Shown here: positions 50,653 to 59,215 of the stretch, piece after piece
Position numbering within the stretch: position 1 is the stretch's first letter
How the letters are laid out: the number at the start of each line of letters is the position of its first letter
Assembly (NCBI GenBank): GCA_903871465.1
Contig: CAIQHB010000024.1
Coordinates: 1-63,314, forward strand
Direction of reading: 5' to 3'
DNA from: an uncultured Methanosarcinales archaeon
Lineage (GTDB): Archaea; Halobacteriota; Methanosarcinia; Methanotrichales; Methanotrichaceae
Length of the DNA stretch: 63,314 nt
Position numbers and translations under genes: made by a program
Notes under the pieces: model-generated
The model's database searches: none
What the model was told of the DNA's origin: nothing
What the model saw: the letters and a program-made list of their open reading frames with translations, nothing else

Positions 50653-53600
50653 ATGGATCGAAAGATTTTCATTCTTATTTCAGTAGCCTGCACAATTTTG
50701 GCAGCCTCCGCCGTCGCGCAGATCGCAGGGGGTGCGCCATCTGAAGTCAGCCCGAAGATAGATCCCGCATTGGCGGACCGGCTCACTGGCCGTGAGGACC
50801 AAAAGATACCCGTAATTGTGATGCTCAATGGCGCGACCAGCCCCAATCTTGATGATTTTGCTGTCAAGTACAGGTACAGCCTAATTCATGGTCTCGCTGG
50901 AGAGGCAAGTTCCAAAGCCATTGAAACGGCTGCAAAGAGCGATTTAGTGAAGGGCATCTATTTTGACGCTTCCACAAAAGTATCAGCTCCCGGCAATGTA
51001 TCAGCTTCCGGCACTAATTCTTCGCAGGGGCAGTATATATCTCCGTCCCAAATTATTAACGCAGATAAGCTCTGGGCGAAAGGGATCGATGGCCGGGGGA
51101 TCACTGTGGCAGTAATCGATTCTGGGATCGATAAAAATCATCCGGATCTGATCGGCAAGGTTGTAGCCGAAAAGAACTTCTTGACTGATGAGGTTACGGC
51201 CGACGATCTTCTGGGCCATGGTACAATGGTTGCAGGAATCATTGCGGGCTCAGGCAACGCCTCAAACGGAAAATATAAGGGAATTGCGCCAGGGGCAAGC
51301 CTTCTCAATGTCAAGGTCATAAATAGCAAGGGCGACGGCAAAGTATCAGATATAATCGCAGGGATCGAGTGGGCAATCTATAATGGTGCCAATGTCTTGA
51401 GCCTCAGCCTTGGCGGCATAAATCTGGGCGAGACCAATCCGCCCATAACCACGGCTGCGGACAATGCTGCAAATGCCGGAGTCGTGGTCTGCGTGGCGGC
51501 AGGCAACCGCAACAGCAGCGAAACCGCGGGTCAGGTCTCGGGAACCTCCAGCAGCCAGGTAGGCCAGAGCAAGACTCCTGTAGACTTATCCCAGACTGGC
51601 AGCGACAACAAGGATGTGTATTATCTCCTTATTCCAATCGTTCAGGCCCTGCCACCCGGTTTGATCGACTCCCCTGGTGATGGTGTAAAGGTCATCACCG
51701 TGGGAGCTACGGATTCGAACGGCCACATGGCCAGCTTTTCCGGTTCAGGGCCCACCAGGGACGATCGGATTAAGCCCGACGTTGTCGCACCAGGTGTTGA
51801 CGTGATCTCTATTGTGCCCGTCGGAGTGAAAAGGCCGAAATCTGTAGATATGTATTATTCCCAAGAGTCGGGCACCAGCCTATCCGCGCCAGTGGCGGCA
51901 GGCCTGTCCGCACTGCTCTTGCAGGCAAACGGCAATCTCACGCCGGCTGGCATCAAGGCGGCCATGACCCGCGGTGCTCTCAAGCTCAACAACTCCTTGG
52001 GTGAGCCCTATGAAGAGTACTACCAGGGCGCGGGCCTTCTGGATGCCCTCCGGTCATACCAGCTTCTAGATAACGACATCGTTGGTGTTATTCCCGATCA
52101 ATGGAGTGCGGGACGCTGGGCTTACCTGCCTTCGGGCAAAGGAGTTTATGTGGGCCTGGATACGGGAGCCGATAGACCTCAAAAGAAGCTCTATTCGCTG
52201 GCCCCTGGCGATCAGGACTGGAATACGCGTTTTGTGTTCTTTAGCAACCAGGCGATAGACGATCTGAAGGTCTCGGCCGCGGGCGCGATCTCTGACTGGA
52301 TCAGCGTGCAAGGTCTTCCCAAGCATATTGCGGCTAATGATCAAGAGGTTTTTGCTGCATCCATGAGCGTGCCGAAGGGAGTCTCGCCCGGAGTTTACAG
52401 CGGGTCTATCGATGTCACCGGGTCCGGCAAAGAGATTTTGAGCATACCCGTCACTGTGGCCGTGGCAGAGCCTATCAACATTTCGAAAGGATTTGGCAGC
52501 AGGGGCGGCATTTTGAACCAAGGCCAATGGGGTTATTATTACCTGGACGTGCCTACGGGCACAAGCGGCATCAAAGCTAACCTCAGCTGGAGTGTGAAAT
52601 CCCGCCAGAATTCCAGCCCGGATCTCTTCTTGCTCTCGCCTACCAGCGAGTACTATGTAGGGGGGACGGAGGACCTGGCAAAAAGGATCCGCATTGAAAG
52701 CCCGCCTTCCGGTCGATGGCTTCTGGCTGTCCATGGCGTGAATGCATCAGAGCCTGTTAACTTCACTTTGTATACAGAGCGCGACCTGATTGAGACCGTG
52801 CCCAGAAGGTGGAACATAGATTCCGCATCTCCTGGAATGTCTGCCAGAACACAGTTTGTGGTGGCGAACAGAGGCAGGGCTCTGGAGAATTTGAGCTATG
52901 CAGAGGTTATTGAGAACACCACTCTCCTAGAGTTTGGGGGTCGTGTGGGATACAAAGAAACATGGAATAAGACCGTAAATGTCACCGAAGGGACGAAGAA
53001 GATCTCAGCAGAGTTGAGCCGTGTGGGTGGCAGCAATGAATCCGAAGTCGCTCTTGTCTTCGAGGACCCTGATGGCGTTGGCAAGGAAGAGAACGCGGAT
53101 GTAGGTTCGGGCAATTTAGGCCCTATCGAAATCAACAATCCAGAGCTTGGCAACTGGACGCTAAAGGTCTACGGATACAATGTTCCCGAGACTGGAGAGT
53201 CCTTCAAAGTCAGTCTCAAGGAATATGCAGAGGCGCAGTGGTCCTGGATCACGACCAAAGGCCCGGCGCGAATAGAGAGCGACTCCAACGGGACAGTGGA
53301 CGCCAATATCACCATACCAAAAAATCTATCGCTGCACAGTCTGGACGGTTACATAAAGATCTCATCAGACAACTATACCTTCGAGATTCCTGTAAGCGTG
53401 TCATTGATCGGCCCGAAGCTGCAAGGTTTGACCTCGGAGAAGGTCGTGGACAGCGATAAGGACGGCAAATTTGACCTCCTCTCTTTGGGCTTCGGTTTGA
53501 ACATCACAGCTCCCGGAGAGTACAGGCTAAGTGGAATGCTGGTTGACTGTCGCGGCGGCTGGATTGGAACAATTGATCGCAGCTTTGCGCTGAACGAAAG

Positions 53601-54201
53601 CGGAAGCATAATGGTCAATGCCAGCGGCACCGATATTTGGAGATATGGCAAGTGCGGGCCGATGCGAATTCAAAATCTCATACTCTACGATAAGAGTGGA
53701 AGCTACATCGATCGATTCGACAAAGAGATCATGATAAACCGGGAGCCAAAAGAGTTCCAGCCGCCTGCCGCCTATCTCACCGGCGAGTATGTCAACCAGA
53801 CCAGCCAGGATTTCATCGCTATCGGAGTCAATGTATCTGTGATCAAACCGGGCAGCTACACGCTTAGCGGCACCATCGCGGACGATGCGGGCGAGGTGCT
53901 GGGGACCCAGACTGTGACGAGCAATCTCGTTCCCTGCAATACCACCATTGCACTGCAGTTCGATCCCACCCAGTTCATTATGCTGGATGAGGTCTCTTCC
54001 GTGCATCTCATCAACCTGGTGTTGAGCAAGGATAGCTTAGAACTGGAGCGAAACGATGACGCCTGGACCTCCGGAGATATGGACCCGCGGGCATTCAATG
54101 CCGGAACGGAAGCGAAAAGCAGCTCTTCCGGACATCCCGCGGTCAAGTTGGGCGGAGCCGGAGGGTTGAAGCTGGAGAACGGCACGGCGGTCATTTCCTG
54201 A
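50653..54201 (+). CDS. Secreted subtilisin-like serine protease with multiple C-terminal domains
   Basis: 1182 residues from ATG 50653; TTG 50647 is an alternative. Signal peptide (FILISVACTILAASAVAQ), an inhibitor-like propeptide (about 50-110), then the S8 catalytic domain. Asp in VAVIDSGIDKNHPDL (about 156), His in GHGTMVAGIIAG (189), oxyanion Asn in VAAGNRN (285), and Ser in SGTSLSAPVAAGL (409). The remaining 700 residues are beta-sandwich modules, including pre-peptidase C-terminal-like domains near 640-730 and 800-900, and a Ca-binding DSDKDGKFD motif (about 935). No transmembrane helix or PGF signal ends the protein. It probably matures or degrades surface proteins. Confidence 0.92.
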   Translation: MDRKIFILISVACTILAASAVAQIAGGAPSEVSPKIDPALADRLTGREDQKIPVIVMLNGATSPNLDDFAVKYRYSLIHGLAGEASSKAIETAAKSDLVKGIYFDASTKVSAPGNVSASGTNSSQGQYISPSQIINADKLWAKGIDGRGITVAVIDSGIDKNHPDLIGKVVAEKNFLTDEVTADDLLGHGTMVAGIIAGSGNASNGKYKGIAPGASLLNVKVINSKGDGKVSDIIAGIEWAIYNGANVLSLSLGGINLGETNPPITTAADNAANAGVVVCVAAGNRNSSETAGQVSGTSSSQVGQSKTPVDLSQTGSDNKDVYYLLIPIVQALPPGLIDSPGDGVKVITVGATDSNGHMASFSGSGPTRDDRIKPDVVAPGVDVISIVPVGVKRPKSVDMYYSQESGTSLSAPVAAGLSALLLQANGNLTPAGIKAAMTRGALKLNNSLGEPYEEYYQGAGLLDALRSYQLLDNDIVGVIPDQWSAGRWAYLPSGKGVYVGLDTGADRPQKKLYSLAPGDQDWNTRFVFFSNQAIDDLKVSAAGAISDWISVQGLPKHIAANDQEVFAASMSVPKGVSPGVYSGSIDVTGSGKEILSIPVTVAVAEPINISKGFGSRGGILNQGQWGYYYLDVPTGTSGIKANLSWSVKSRQNSSPDLFLLSPTSEYYVGGTEDLAKRIRIESPPSGRWLLAVHGVNASEPVNFTLYTERDLIETVPRRWNIDSASPGMSARTQFVVANRGRALENLSYAEVIENTTLLEFGGRVGYKETWNKTVNVTEGTKKISAELSRVGGSNESEVALVFEDPDGVGKEENADVGSGNLGPIEINNPELGNWTLKVYGYNVPETGESFKVSLKEYAEAQWSWITTKGPARIESDSNGTVDANITIPKNLSLHSLDGYIKISSDNYTFEIPVSVSLIGPKLQGLTSEKVVDSDKDGKFDLLSLGFGLNITAPGEYRLSGMLVDCRGGWIGTIDRSFALNESGSIMVNASGTDIWRYGKCGPMRIQNLILYDKSGSYIDRFDKEIMINREPKEFQPPAAYLTGEYVNQTSQDFIAIGVNVSVIKPGSYTLSGTIADDAGEVLGTQTVTSNLVPCNTTIALQFDPTQFIMLDEVSSVHLINLVLSKDSLELERNDDAWTSGDMDPRAFNAGTEAKSSSSGHPAVKLGGAGGLKLENGTAVIS

Positions 54202-54221
54202 AAGCCGCCTCTTTTTGATCA

Positions 54222-54300
54222 TAACCAGTGGCTAACGACTATCCACCACAAAGACACAGAGCGCACGGCGTACGCACAGAGAATTCGATAATAGTAGGTC
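54222..54300. repeat. Dispersed element, copy 2 (single arm)
   Basis: CCACCACAAAGACACAGAGCG with flanks up to AATTCGATAATAGTAGG is, inverted, about 80 percent identical by eye to 45493-45569 in copy 1, including the outer GTAGTAGAATAATCGA part. Only one arm is present here, so it is probably a truncated copy. Confidence 0.7.
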
Positions 54301-54339
54301 GCCAGCAATAGCAAAAAGCGTATTTTTTGCGGTCATGTG

Positions 54340-54411
54340 CGCGCGCGTCCGCACTCGCGGGGGTCGCCCCCGTTCCTGAGCCCACAGGCGTGGGCCCTTG
54401 CCCGCGAGTGC
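54340..54411. other. GC-rich cruciform-like structured element
   Basis: GCACTCGC (54351-54358) pairs with GCGAGTGC (54404-54411), extendable by three more pairs. Inside lie two hairpins: GGGGG-TCG-CCCCC (54359-54371) and GCCCA-CAGGCG-TGGGC (54380-54395). Together they fit a three-way junction. It lies in a non-coding gap after a T-rich stretch. It could be a structured RNA, a cruciform or a mobile-element end. Confidence 0.55.
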
Positions 54412-54515
54412 TTCCGCATAACCGTCCATGTCCATGGCTGAAAAGTCGTGGCCCCATCGAAACGACGGTCCTCACCGCAGCCATTATTATTGAGCGATGG
54501 AGGAAATATCAAACT

Positions 54516-55223
54516 ATGCAGTTGGATGCCAAGATTCGTGCGATTGCGGAGGATTTGGGTGCAGATTTCTTCGGTGTGGCCGATCTTGCGCCTGCACATG
54601 ATTTCATCTCATGGCAGGGAGGAGAGAGTTTAGCCCAATACCCAAAGGCGATTTCCATTGGAATAGCCCTACTCAATCCTATTGTAGACCAGCTTCCTGG
54701 AAGGAGCGAAAAGGCCGTGGCGATGGAATATAGGCACCACGCTTACGACATGGTAAACGATCTCCTGGACACCATCGCCCTGCGCCTCAGCAGTTCGCTG
54801 CAGCGCCAGGGTTACCGGGCATTCCCAATTCCAGCTTCCAAGCGCGCTGTGGTCGATATGCGAGTTGCCGCCATATTCTCTCATAAGCTGGCGGCGCATA
54901 TGGCTGGCCTGGGCTGGATCGGCAAAAGCTGCCTGCTCATCACTCCGGAAGCGGGACCGCGCGTGCGCTGGGCCACGGTGCTGACCGACGCGCCATTGCC
55001 TGCAACGGGCTCTGCAATGGCGGAGCGCTGCGGAGAATGCCAAAAGTGCGTGGAAATTTGCCCGCAGGCCGCCTTCACCGGACGGCCCTTCCGGGAAGAT
55101 GAGCCGCGGGAGGCAAGATATGATGCCCGAAAGTGCGAGCTGTACCTGAAGGATCTGGAAGAGAAAACTGGATATGGAGTGTGCGGGATGTGCCTTTTTG
55201 TGTGCCCGCATGGAAGGAGATAA
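54516..55223 (+). CDS. QueG-like iron-sulfur protein (epoxyqueuosine reductase family, archaeal)
   Basis: 235 residues from ATG 54516, with GGAGG 12 bases upstream; longer frames run through the structured element and are unlikely. The N-terminal part resembles the cobalamin-dependent reductase domain ([34 protein letters not shown]). A C-terminal 2[4Fe-4S] region has [18 protein letters not shown] and [11 protein letters not shown]. True QueG acts in queuosine synthesis, which archaea usually lack (they make archaeosine), and is longer. This shorter relative probably reduces another substrate. Confidence 0.8.
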   Translation: MQLDAKIRAIAEDLGADFFGVADLAPAHDFISWQGGESLAQYPKAISIGIALLNPIVDQLPGRSEKAVAMEYRHHAYDMVNDLLDTIALRLSSSLQRQGYRAFPIPASKRAVVDMRVAAIFSHKLAAHMAGLGWIGKSCLLITPEAGPRVRWATVLTDAPLPATGSAMAERCGECQKCVEICPQAAFTGRPFREDEPREARYDARKCELYLKDLEEKTGYGVCGMCLFVCPHGRR

Positions 55224-55246
55224 GAAACCGGGGCTCTTCCCAATTT

Positions 55247-55540
55247 CCAGTGGCCAACCTCTGGTTACTATGGTTTTCCAGTGTTTTTATTGGTCTCACC
55301 GTGCGTACTCTGTTTGCTCTGTGAGCTCCGTGATTAAACGTCGTGAGCATGCGGGCTCTCAACGGTTACGAACTCCCACCACAGAGGCACAGAGCGCATG
55401 GAGGACGAACGAACGGAGACGACTGTTGCTCAGAGGCAGATATGCTATTATTTTCAAGTGCTCATAAAAAGGAAAATTGGCACGTCTCTGCGAACTCTGC
55501 GTCTCTGCGGTTAATAATCGTAGCTGAAAAATCGAATAAT
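55247..55540. repeat. Dispersed palindromic element, copy 3 (composite)
   Basis: Starts with GGTTACTATGGTTTTCCAGT (55263-55282), an exact inverted match to copy 1. It continues with a left arm (CGTACTCTGTTTGCTCTGTG) and a right arm CCCACCACAGAGGCACAGAGCG (from 55375). A related piece at 55482-55510 (GTCTCTGCGAACTCTGCGTC) looks like a second unit. It occupies most of the gap between the QueG-like and radical SAM genes. Confidence 0.7.
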
Positions 55541-55711
55541 GATGGTTTCTAACCAAGCCTGCCCGGCATTTGGGGCGTCTGAGTTCTCCCGCGCGTAACA
55601 CCCGCGCGCGGTATCCCAGAGGAAGAGACAGTGGGAGAAACGCAAACCGCTTGAAGAATAGAAAGCCATTAAAGCCTGGAGTTGGAAATTGATAGCTGCA
55701 AAGGATCTCAA

Positions 55712-56707
55712 ATGTCGCTCTTTCATATAACCAGGCATTCGGACATACCGCTGATGGGATGTCTGTACTTTGGTGTAGTCGACAGGGGCAGCAACCTTCT
55801 GCAGATCAGGCCGAGCTGTGGCTGCAACCTGAACTGCCCCTTCTGCTCCGTGGATGCCGGCCCGCACTCAAAATCCCGCGTCACTGACTACCAGGTGGAG
55901 CTGGAATATCTCATGGAAGCGGTCGAGGAGATCGCTCCCTTCAAGGGGCCGGGAGTGGAGTGCCACATCGACTCGCCAGGCGAGCCCACGCTCTATCCCG
56001 ATATCGTAGAGCTGGTGAAACGGCTGAAGCAGATAAAAGAGGTAAGCGTCGTCAGCATGCAGAGCAACGGCACTCTGCTCGATCCGGATTTGATAAAGTC
56101 GCTGGAAGAGGCGGGGCTGGACCGCATCAACCTCTCCATTCATGCACTGGAGCCCGCGAAGGCTGCGTATCTGGCCGGTGTGTCGTGGTTTGATATTGAA
56201 AAAGTTAAAGATGTTGCCAGGAATGTCGCCGGGAGCAAGATCGACCTCATGATTGCGCCCGTGTACATGCCCGGCATCAACGATGACGAGATGCCGGGGC
56301 TGATAGAGTTTGCCTTAAATGTGGGTGCGGGAAAGAAGTGGCCGCCACTGGGCATCCAGAAGTTTGAGCACTACCGGCTGGGCAGATCTCCGGGAAAGAT
56401 AAAGGCCGAGAACTGGTGGCATTTCTACAATCGCAGCATTAAGAGTTGGGAGGAGCAATTTTCCGTATCGTTGCTGCTCAAGGCCCAGGATTTCGGGATT
56501 GAGAAGCGTCCCACCATCCCGACGGTCTTTGAGAAGAAGGAGAAGGCCTGGGTGGAGATCAGGGCGCCGGGCTGGGTGCAGGGTGAACAGTTGGGCGTGG
56601 CCAGAAACCGTGTTGTCTCGGTAATGGACTGCCCCATAAAGCAGGGCAGCGTGCGAGTGAGGATCGTCTCCAACAAGCACAACATCTACGTTGGGGTGCC
56701 TTGCTAG
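55712..56707 (+). CDS. Radical SAM enzyme (archaeal COG2100 type)
   Basis: 331 residues from ATG 55712, after AGGAT; TTG 55682 is an alternative. The radical SAM cluster lies in RPSCGCNLNCPFCSVDAG: Cys spaced as CxxxNxxCxxC variants with aromatic before the last Cys. Then GEPTLYPDIVELVKRLKQ (SAM-binding glycine strand region), the Asn/Ser motif SMQSNGTLLD, and RINLSIHALEP. The last 60 residues form a TRAM-like OB domain (WVEIRAPGWVQGEQLGVARN). Such fusion suggests RNA or tRNA as substrate, but the group is uncharacterised. Confidence 0.88.
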   Translation: MSLFHITRHSDIPLMGCLYFGVVDRGSNLLQIRPSCGCNLNCPFCSVDAGPHSKSRVTDYQVELEYLMEAVEEIAPFKGPGVECHIDSPGEPTLYPDIVELVKRLKQIKEVSVVSMQSNGTLLDPDLIKSLEEAGLDRINLSIHALEPAKAAYLAGVSWFDIEKVKDVARNVAGSKIDLMIAPVYMPGINDDEMPGLIEFALNVGAGKKWPPLGIQKFEHYRLGRSPGKIKAENWWHFYNRSIKSWEEQFSVSLLLKAQDFGIEKRPTIPTVFEKKEKAWVEIRAPGWVQGEQLGVARNRVVSVMDCPIKQGSVRVRIVSNKHNIYVGVPC

Positions 56708-56714
56708 AATCCTT

Positions 56715-57398
56715 TCAAATATCTCTTGACATTCGCGAGAGCCAGCTAATCAGCCATTTGGTCAGAAAGCCCGCCAGGAAGCAGACGAACATGATGCTGA
56801 AGGCTCTCGTTTCGGAGCTGCCATCCTGCGCGATCAGACCGGAGCTTAATATCAGATAGGTCATGTAGCCGAATACCATGGCCAGCAGCGGTATGGTCAT
56901 ATACCAGAGCCTCTTGTATCGCGAAGCCAGTCCATAGCGGCGCAGGTCATCGGCGACGCCCGTCAGAATTTGAGCCGAGGCGCCAAGGCCCGCGAAGAAG
57001 GATGACCATAATGGAACTCCGAGAATGATCACATCAGAATATTTGTAGATCAGGAGGCTGAAGAACAGGATGGCAAGCATGGCAAAGATAACTGCATAAA
57101 GGCCATAGAGCTTGAAGAAATAGGAGATGGTTCTCAAGCTGTGAAATCGGGAGCCTTTGATCTTGATCTTGGCATCATTAATGGCGCCTGTAAGCTCGTA
57201 CTTCGCCCTGTCGCAGTAGAGATATGAGTCGGATAGATTCTCTTTGTTGAACTCTTTTAAAGCCAGGACGTAGAAGTCATAGCTGTCTTTTATGTCAATG
57301 GAACTCCGGTGGGCTGCTTGGAGCATGCGGTCCAATCTTTTGAGGTCCACTTCCACCTCAGAGCATGATTCCGGGATAGTGCAAGCTTTAGAGTTCAC
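56715..57398 (-). CDS. Membrane protein with coiled-coil N-terminal domain
   Basis: About 227 residues if started at GTG 57398. A good TATA box (AAAACTATATATATT, near 57425-57437) would put transcription start near that codon, so a leaderless mRNA is likely; the frame extends to TTG 57446. A soluble helical domain (about 10-85) precedes four hydrophobic helices: YGLYAVIFAMLAILFFSLLI, LWSSFFAGLGASAQILTG, IPLLAMVFGYMTYLILSSGL and FSIMFVCFLAGFLTKWLISW. No family recognised. It converges on the radical SAM gene, eight bases apart. Confidence 0.75.
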   Translation of the reverse strand: MNSKACTIPESCSEVEVDLKRLDRMLQAAHRSSIDIKDSYDFYVLALKEFNKENLSDSYLYCDRAKYELTGAINDAKIKIKGSRFHSLRTISYFFKLYGLYAVIFAMLAILFFSLLIYKYSDVIILGVPLWSSFFAGLGASAQILTGVADDLRRYGLASRYKRLWYMTIPLLAMVFGYMTYLILSSGLIAQDGSSETRAFSIMFVCFLAGFLTKWLISWLSRMSRDI

Positions 57399-57577
57399 AA
57401 TATAATTACTTACTAAATTAATATATATAGTTTTCGTGCCAGACAAGGTCTATACATAATTAAAATAATTTTAATAACTTTGAATTCTTGATTCTGAACT
57501 AAAATGAGGTTATATTTCGATTGATCTAACGGATGCCAAATAGATCGGGAAAAATATTGAGTTCTCCTATCCTTGCT

Positions 57578-57799
57578 TCAACCCGTCATAGCCATCTTCC
57601 TCGCCTGTCTTATCTGCCGGAGGAGCTTTTCCTTTAAAGAGCCTTTATGCCCACCACTGGCGGATATGCCAGCCTTCTCCTGTATTGCTATGTGATGGAT
57701 CTCGTCTATCATGCTCTCGGCGATGCTACAGCATTCATCTATTCCATGGTTCAAGGCGTGATTATCTTTAACCATTTTTTTCATATGTACTAATTGCAC
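57578..57799 (-). CDS. Small helical protein, uncharacterised
   Basis: 73 residues from GTG 57799, or 68 from ATG 57784. A His/Cys/Glu-rich helix (NHGIDECCSIAESMIDEIHH) is followed by a basic tail (SLKEKLLRQIRQARKMAMTG). There is no clear ribosome site; an AT-rich box AAATTTTTTAATTAAG lies about 30 bases upstream. Gaps on both sides (57399-57577, 57800-57989) show no other gene. Confidence 0.5.
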   Translation of the reverse strand: MQLVHMKKMVKDNHALNHGIDECCSIAESMIDEIHHIAIQEKAGISASGGHKGSLKEKLLRQIRQARKMAMTG

Positions 57800-57989
57800 A
57801 TCTTAATTAAAAAATTTTCCCATCGTTGAAAATAACTGATCTCCTAACATCATAACATTTTTGGCCTTGCTGAAATCTTAAAAATTTTGAATAATCTGAA
57901 AAATCGCCTCAAAGCGGTCTCTCTTCTGCCACCGCTTGCGGTTCATTCCGGAGGTCATACTTTAATACCTCGTGGAATAATTATATGCT

Positions 57990-58553
57990 ATGTTTGAAGA
58001 TCAGATCTTCTGCCCCACCTGTGGCGCGAATACGGAACATGCTTTGATAAAATCCGGGCAGGAGAACCTAGTGCGATGCGTTGATTGCGAGACCGTTCAT
58101 TCCGTCATGAAAGAACGCGAGCGGCTCGTCAATTTGAAGGTAATAGTCAGCAAAGATGAGCAATCCATGCCCTATTTCATCAATATCCCTGCCAAGGAAG
58201 TGTTGAGGGTAGGAGATGAGCTCCTAGTGGATGACGCCTCTGCCGATGTGGTGATGACTCAGATCGCATCTATCGAGACGGATCGGAGGGTAAACATGGC
58301 TCCTGCCGAGGCCATAAAGACCGTCTGGGCCAGGGCGACGGACGAGGTACCTCTAAAAATTTCCGTATTCCGAAATGGCTTGAGCCACTCGCTCAAAATC
58401 ACAGTTCAGGGAGATGAAACCCTGGAGATGGGCGAGGTGAGAACGGTTGAAGGATTCAAATTCCGCATAGTCAAGATCAAGCTTCGCGATGAGGGCTTTG
58501 TCGATAGAGCTGAAGCTAAAGACATAGTCCGGGTTTGGGGTCGGGAGATTTGA
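57990..58553 (+). CDS. Archaeal zinc-finger protein of the HVO_0476 type
   Basis: 187 residues. An N-terminal zinc ribbon ([19 protein letters not shown] then CVDCETVHS, residues 8-35) leads into an OB or TRAM-like beta domain and a C-terminal part ([20 protein letters not shown]). The family is conserved in Euryarchaea and has no proven role; RNA or translation links are suspected. It overlaps pcm by 19 bases, so the two are co-translated. Confidence 0.85.
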   Translation: MFEDQIFCPTCGANTEHALIKSGQENLVRCVDCETVHSVMKERERLVNLKVIVSKDEQSMPYFINIPAKEVLRVGDELLVDDASADVVMTQIASIETDRRVNMAPAEAIKTVWARATDEVPLKISVFRNGLSHSLKITVQGDETLEMGEVRTVEGFKFRIVKIKLRDEGFVDRAEAKDIVRVWGREI

Positions 58554-59185
58554 ACAAGGAATACCTTCTCGATGATCTGCGCGAACTCGTGAGCGAACCG
58601 GTTATCATAGCCATGTCCCGGGTTCCTAGAGAGCTTTTCGTGCCCGGGCATCTTGAAGGGAGGGCATACGATGACACTCCCCTTCCCATCGGACTCAACC
58701 AGACTATCTCCGCGCCGCACATGGTGGCCATAATGTGCGAGCTTCTGGACCTCTCGTCCGGAATGAAGGTTCTGGAAGTGGGTGGAGGGAGCGGCTATCA
58801 TGCCGCGGTAATGGCGGTTCTCGTGGGCCCAACGGGACACGTCTATTCTGTAGAGCGTAAGCCGGAGCTTGTAGTCCTGGCCAGAGAAAATCTGGAAAAG
58901 GCCAAAATCGCCAATGTCACTATGGTGGAGGCCAACGGTAGCCTGGGCCTGCCCGAGCATGCTCCCTACGACCGCATAAGCGTGGCGGCAACCGCGCCGC
59001 AAATTCCAGAGTCGCTCAAGCAGCAGCTCGACCTGGGCGGCAAGATGGTCCTGCCTGTGGGCTGCGACCGCCAGGAGCTTCTCCTGGTAACGAAAAAGGA
59101 TCATGGCTTCGAAGTGGAGGAGAAGATGGGGGTGATCTTTGTTCCACTCATAGGAGTTGAGGGGTTCAAAGAACAGCAGATCTAA
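58535..59185 (+). CDS. pcm: Protein-L-isoaspartate O-methyltransferase
   Basis: 216 residues. SAM-binding motif [20 protein letters not shown] (about 79-98); substrate loop [20 protein letters not shown] (about 46-65, the classic Q-T-I-S-x-P); and motif III-like GGKMVLPVG. It methylates damaged Asp residues for repair. The start is TTG 58535, inside the previous gene; TTG 58550 is also possible, just after GGGAGA. Full length for the family. Confidence 0.93.
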   Translation: MGSGDLNKEYLLDDLRELVSEPVIIAMSRVPRELFVPGHLEGRAYDDTPLPIGLNQTISAPHMVAIMCELLDLSSGMKVLEVGGGSGYHAAVMAVLVGPTGHVYSVERKPELVVLARENLEKAKIANVTMVEANGSLGLPEHAPYDRISVAATAPQIPESLKQQLDLGGKMVLPVGCDRQELLLVTKKDHGFEVEEKMGVIFVPLIGVEGFKEQQI

Positions 59186-59215
59186 TATATCCGCGCGAAT
59201 CATGACTTTTGTGAG

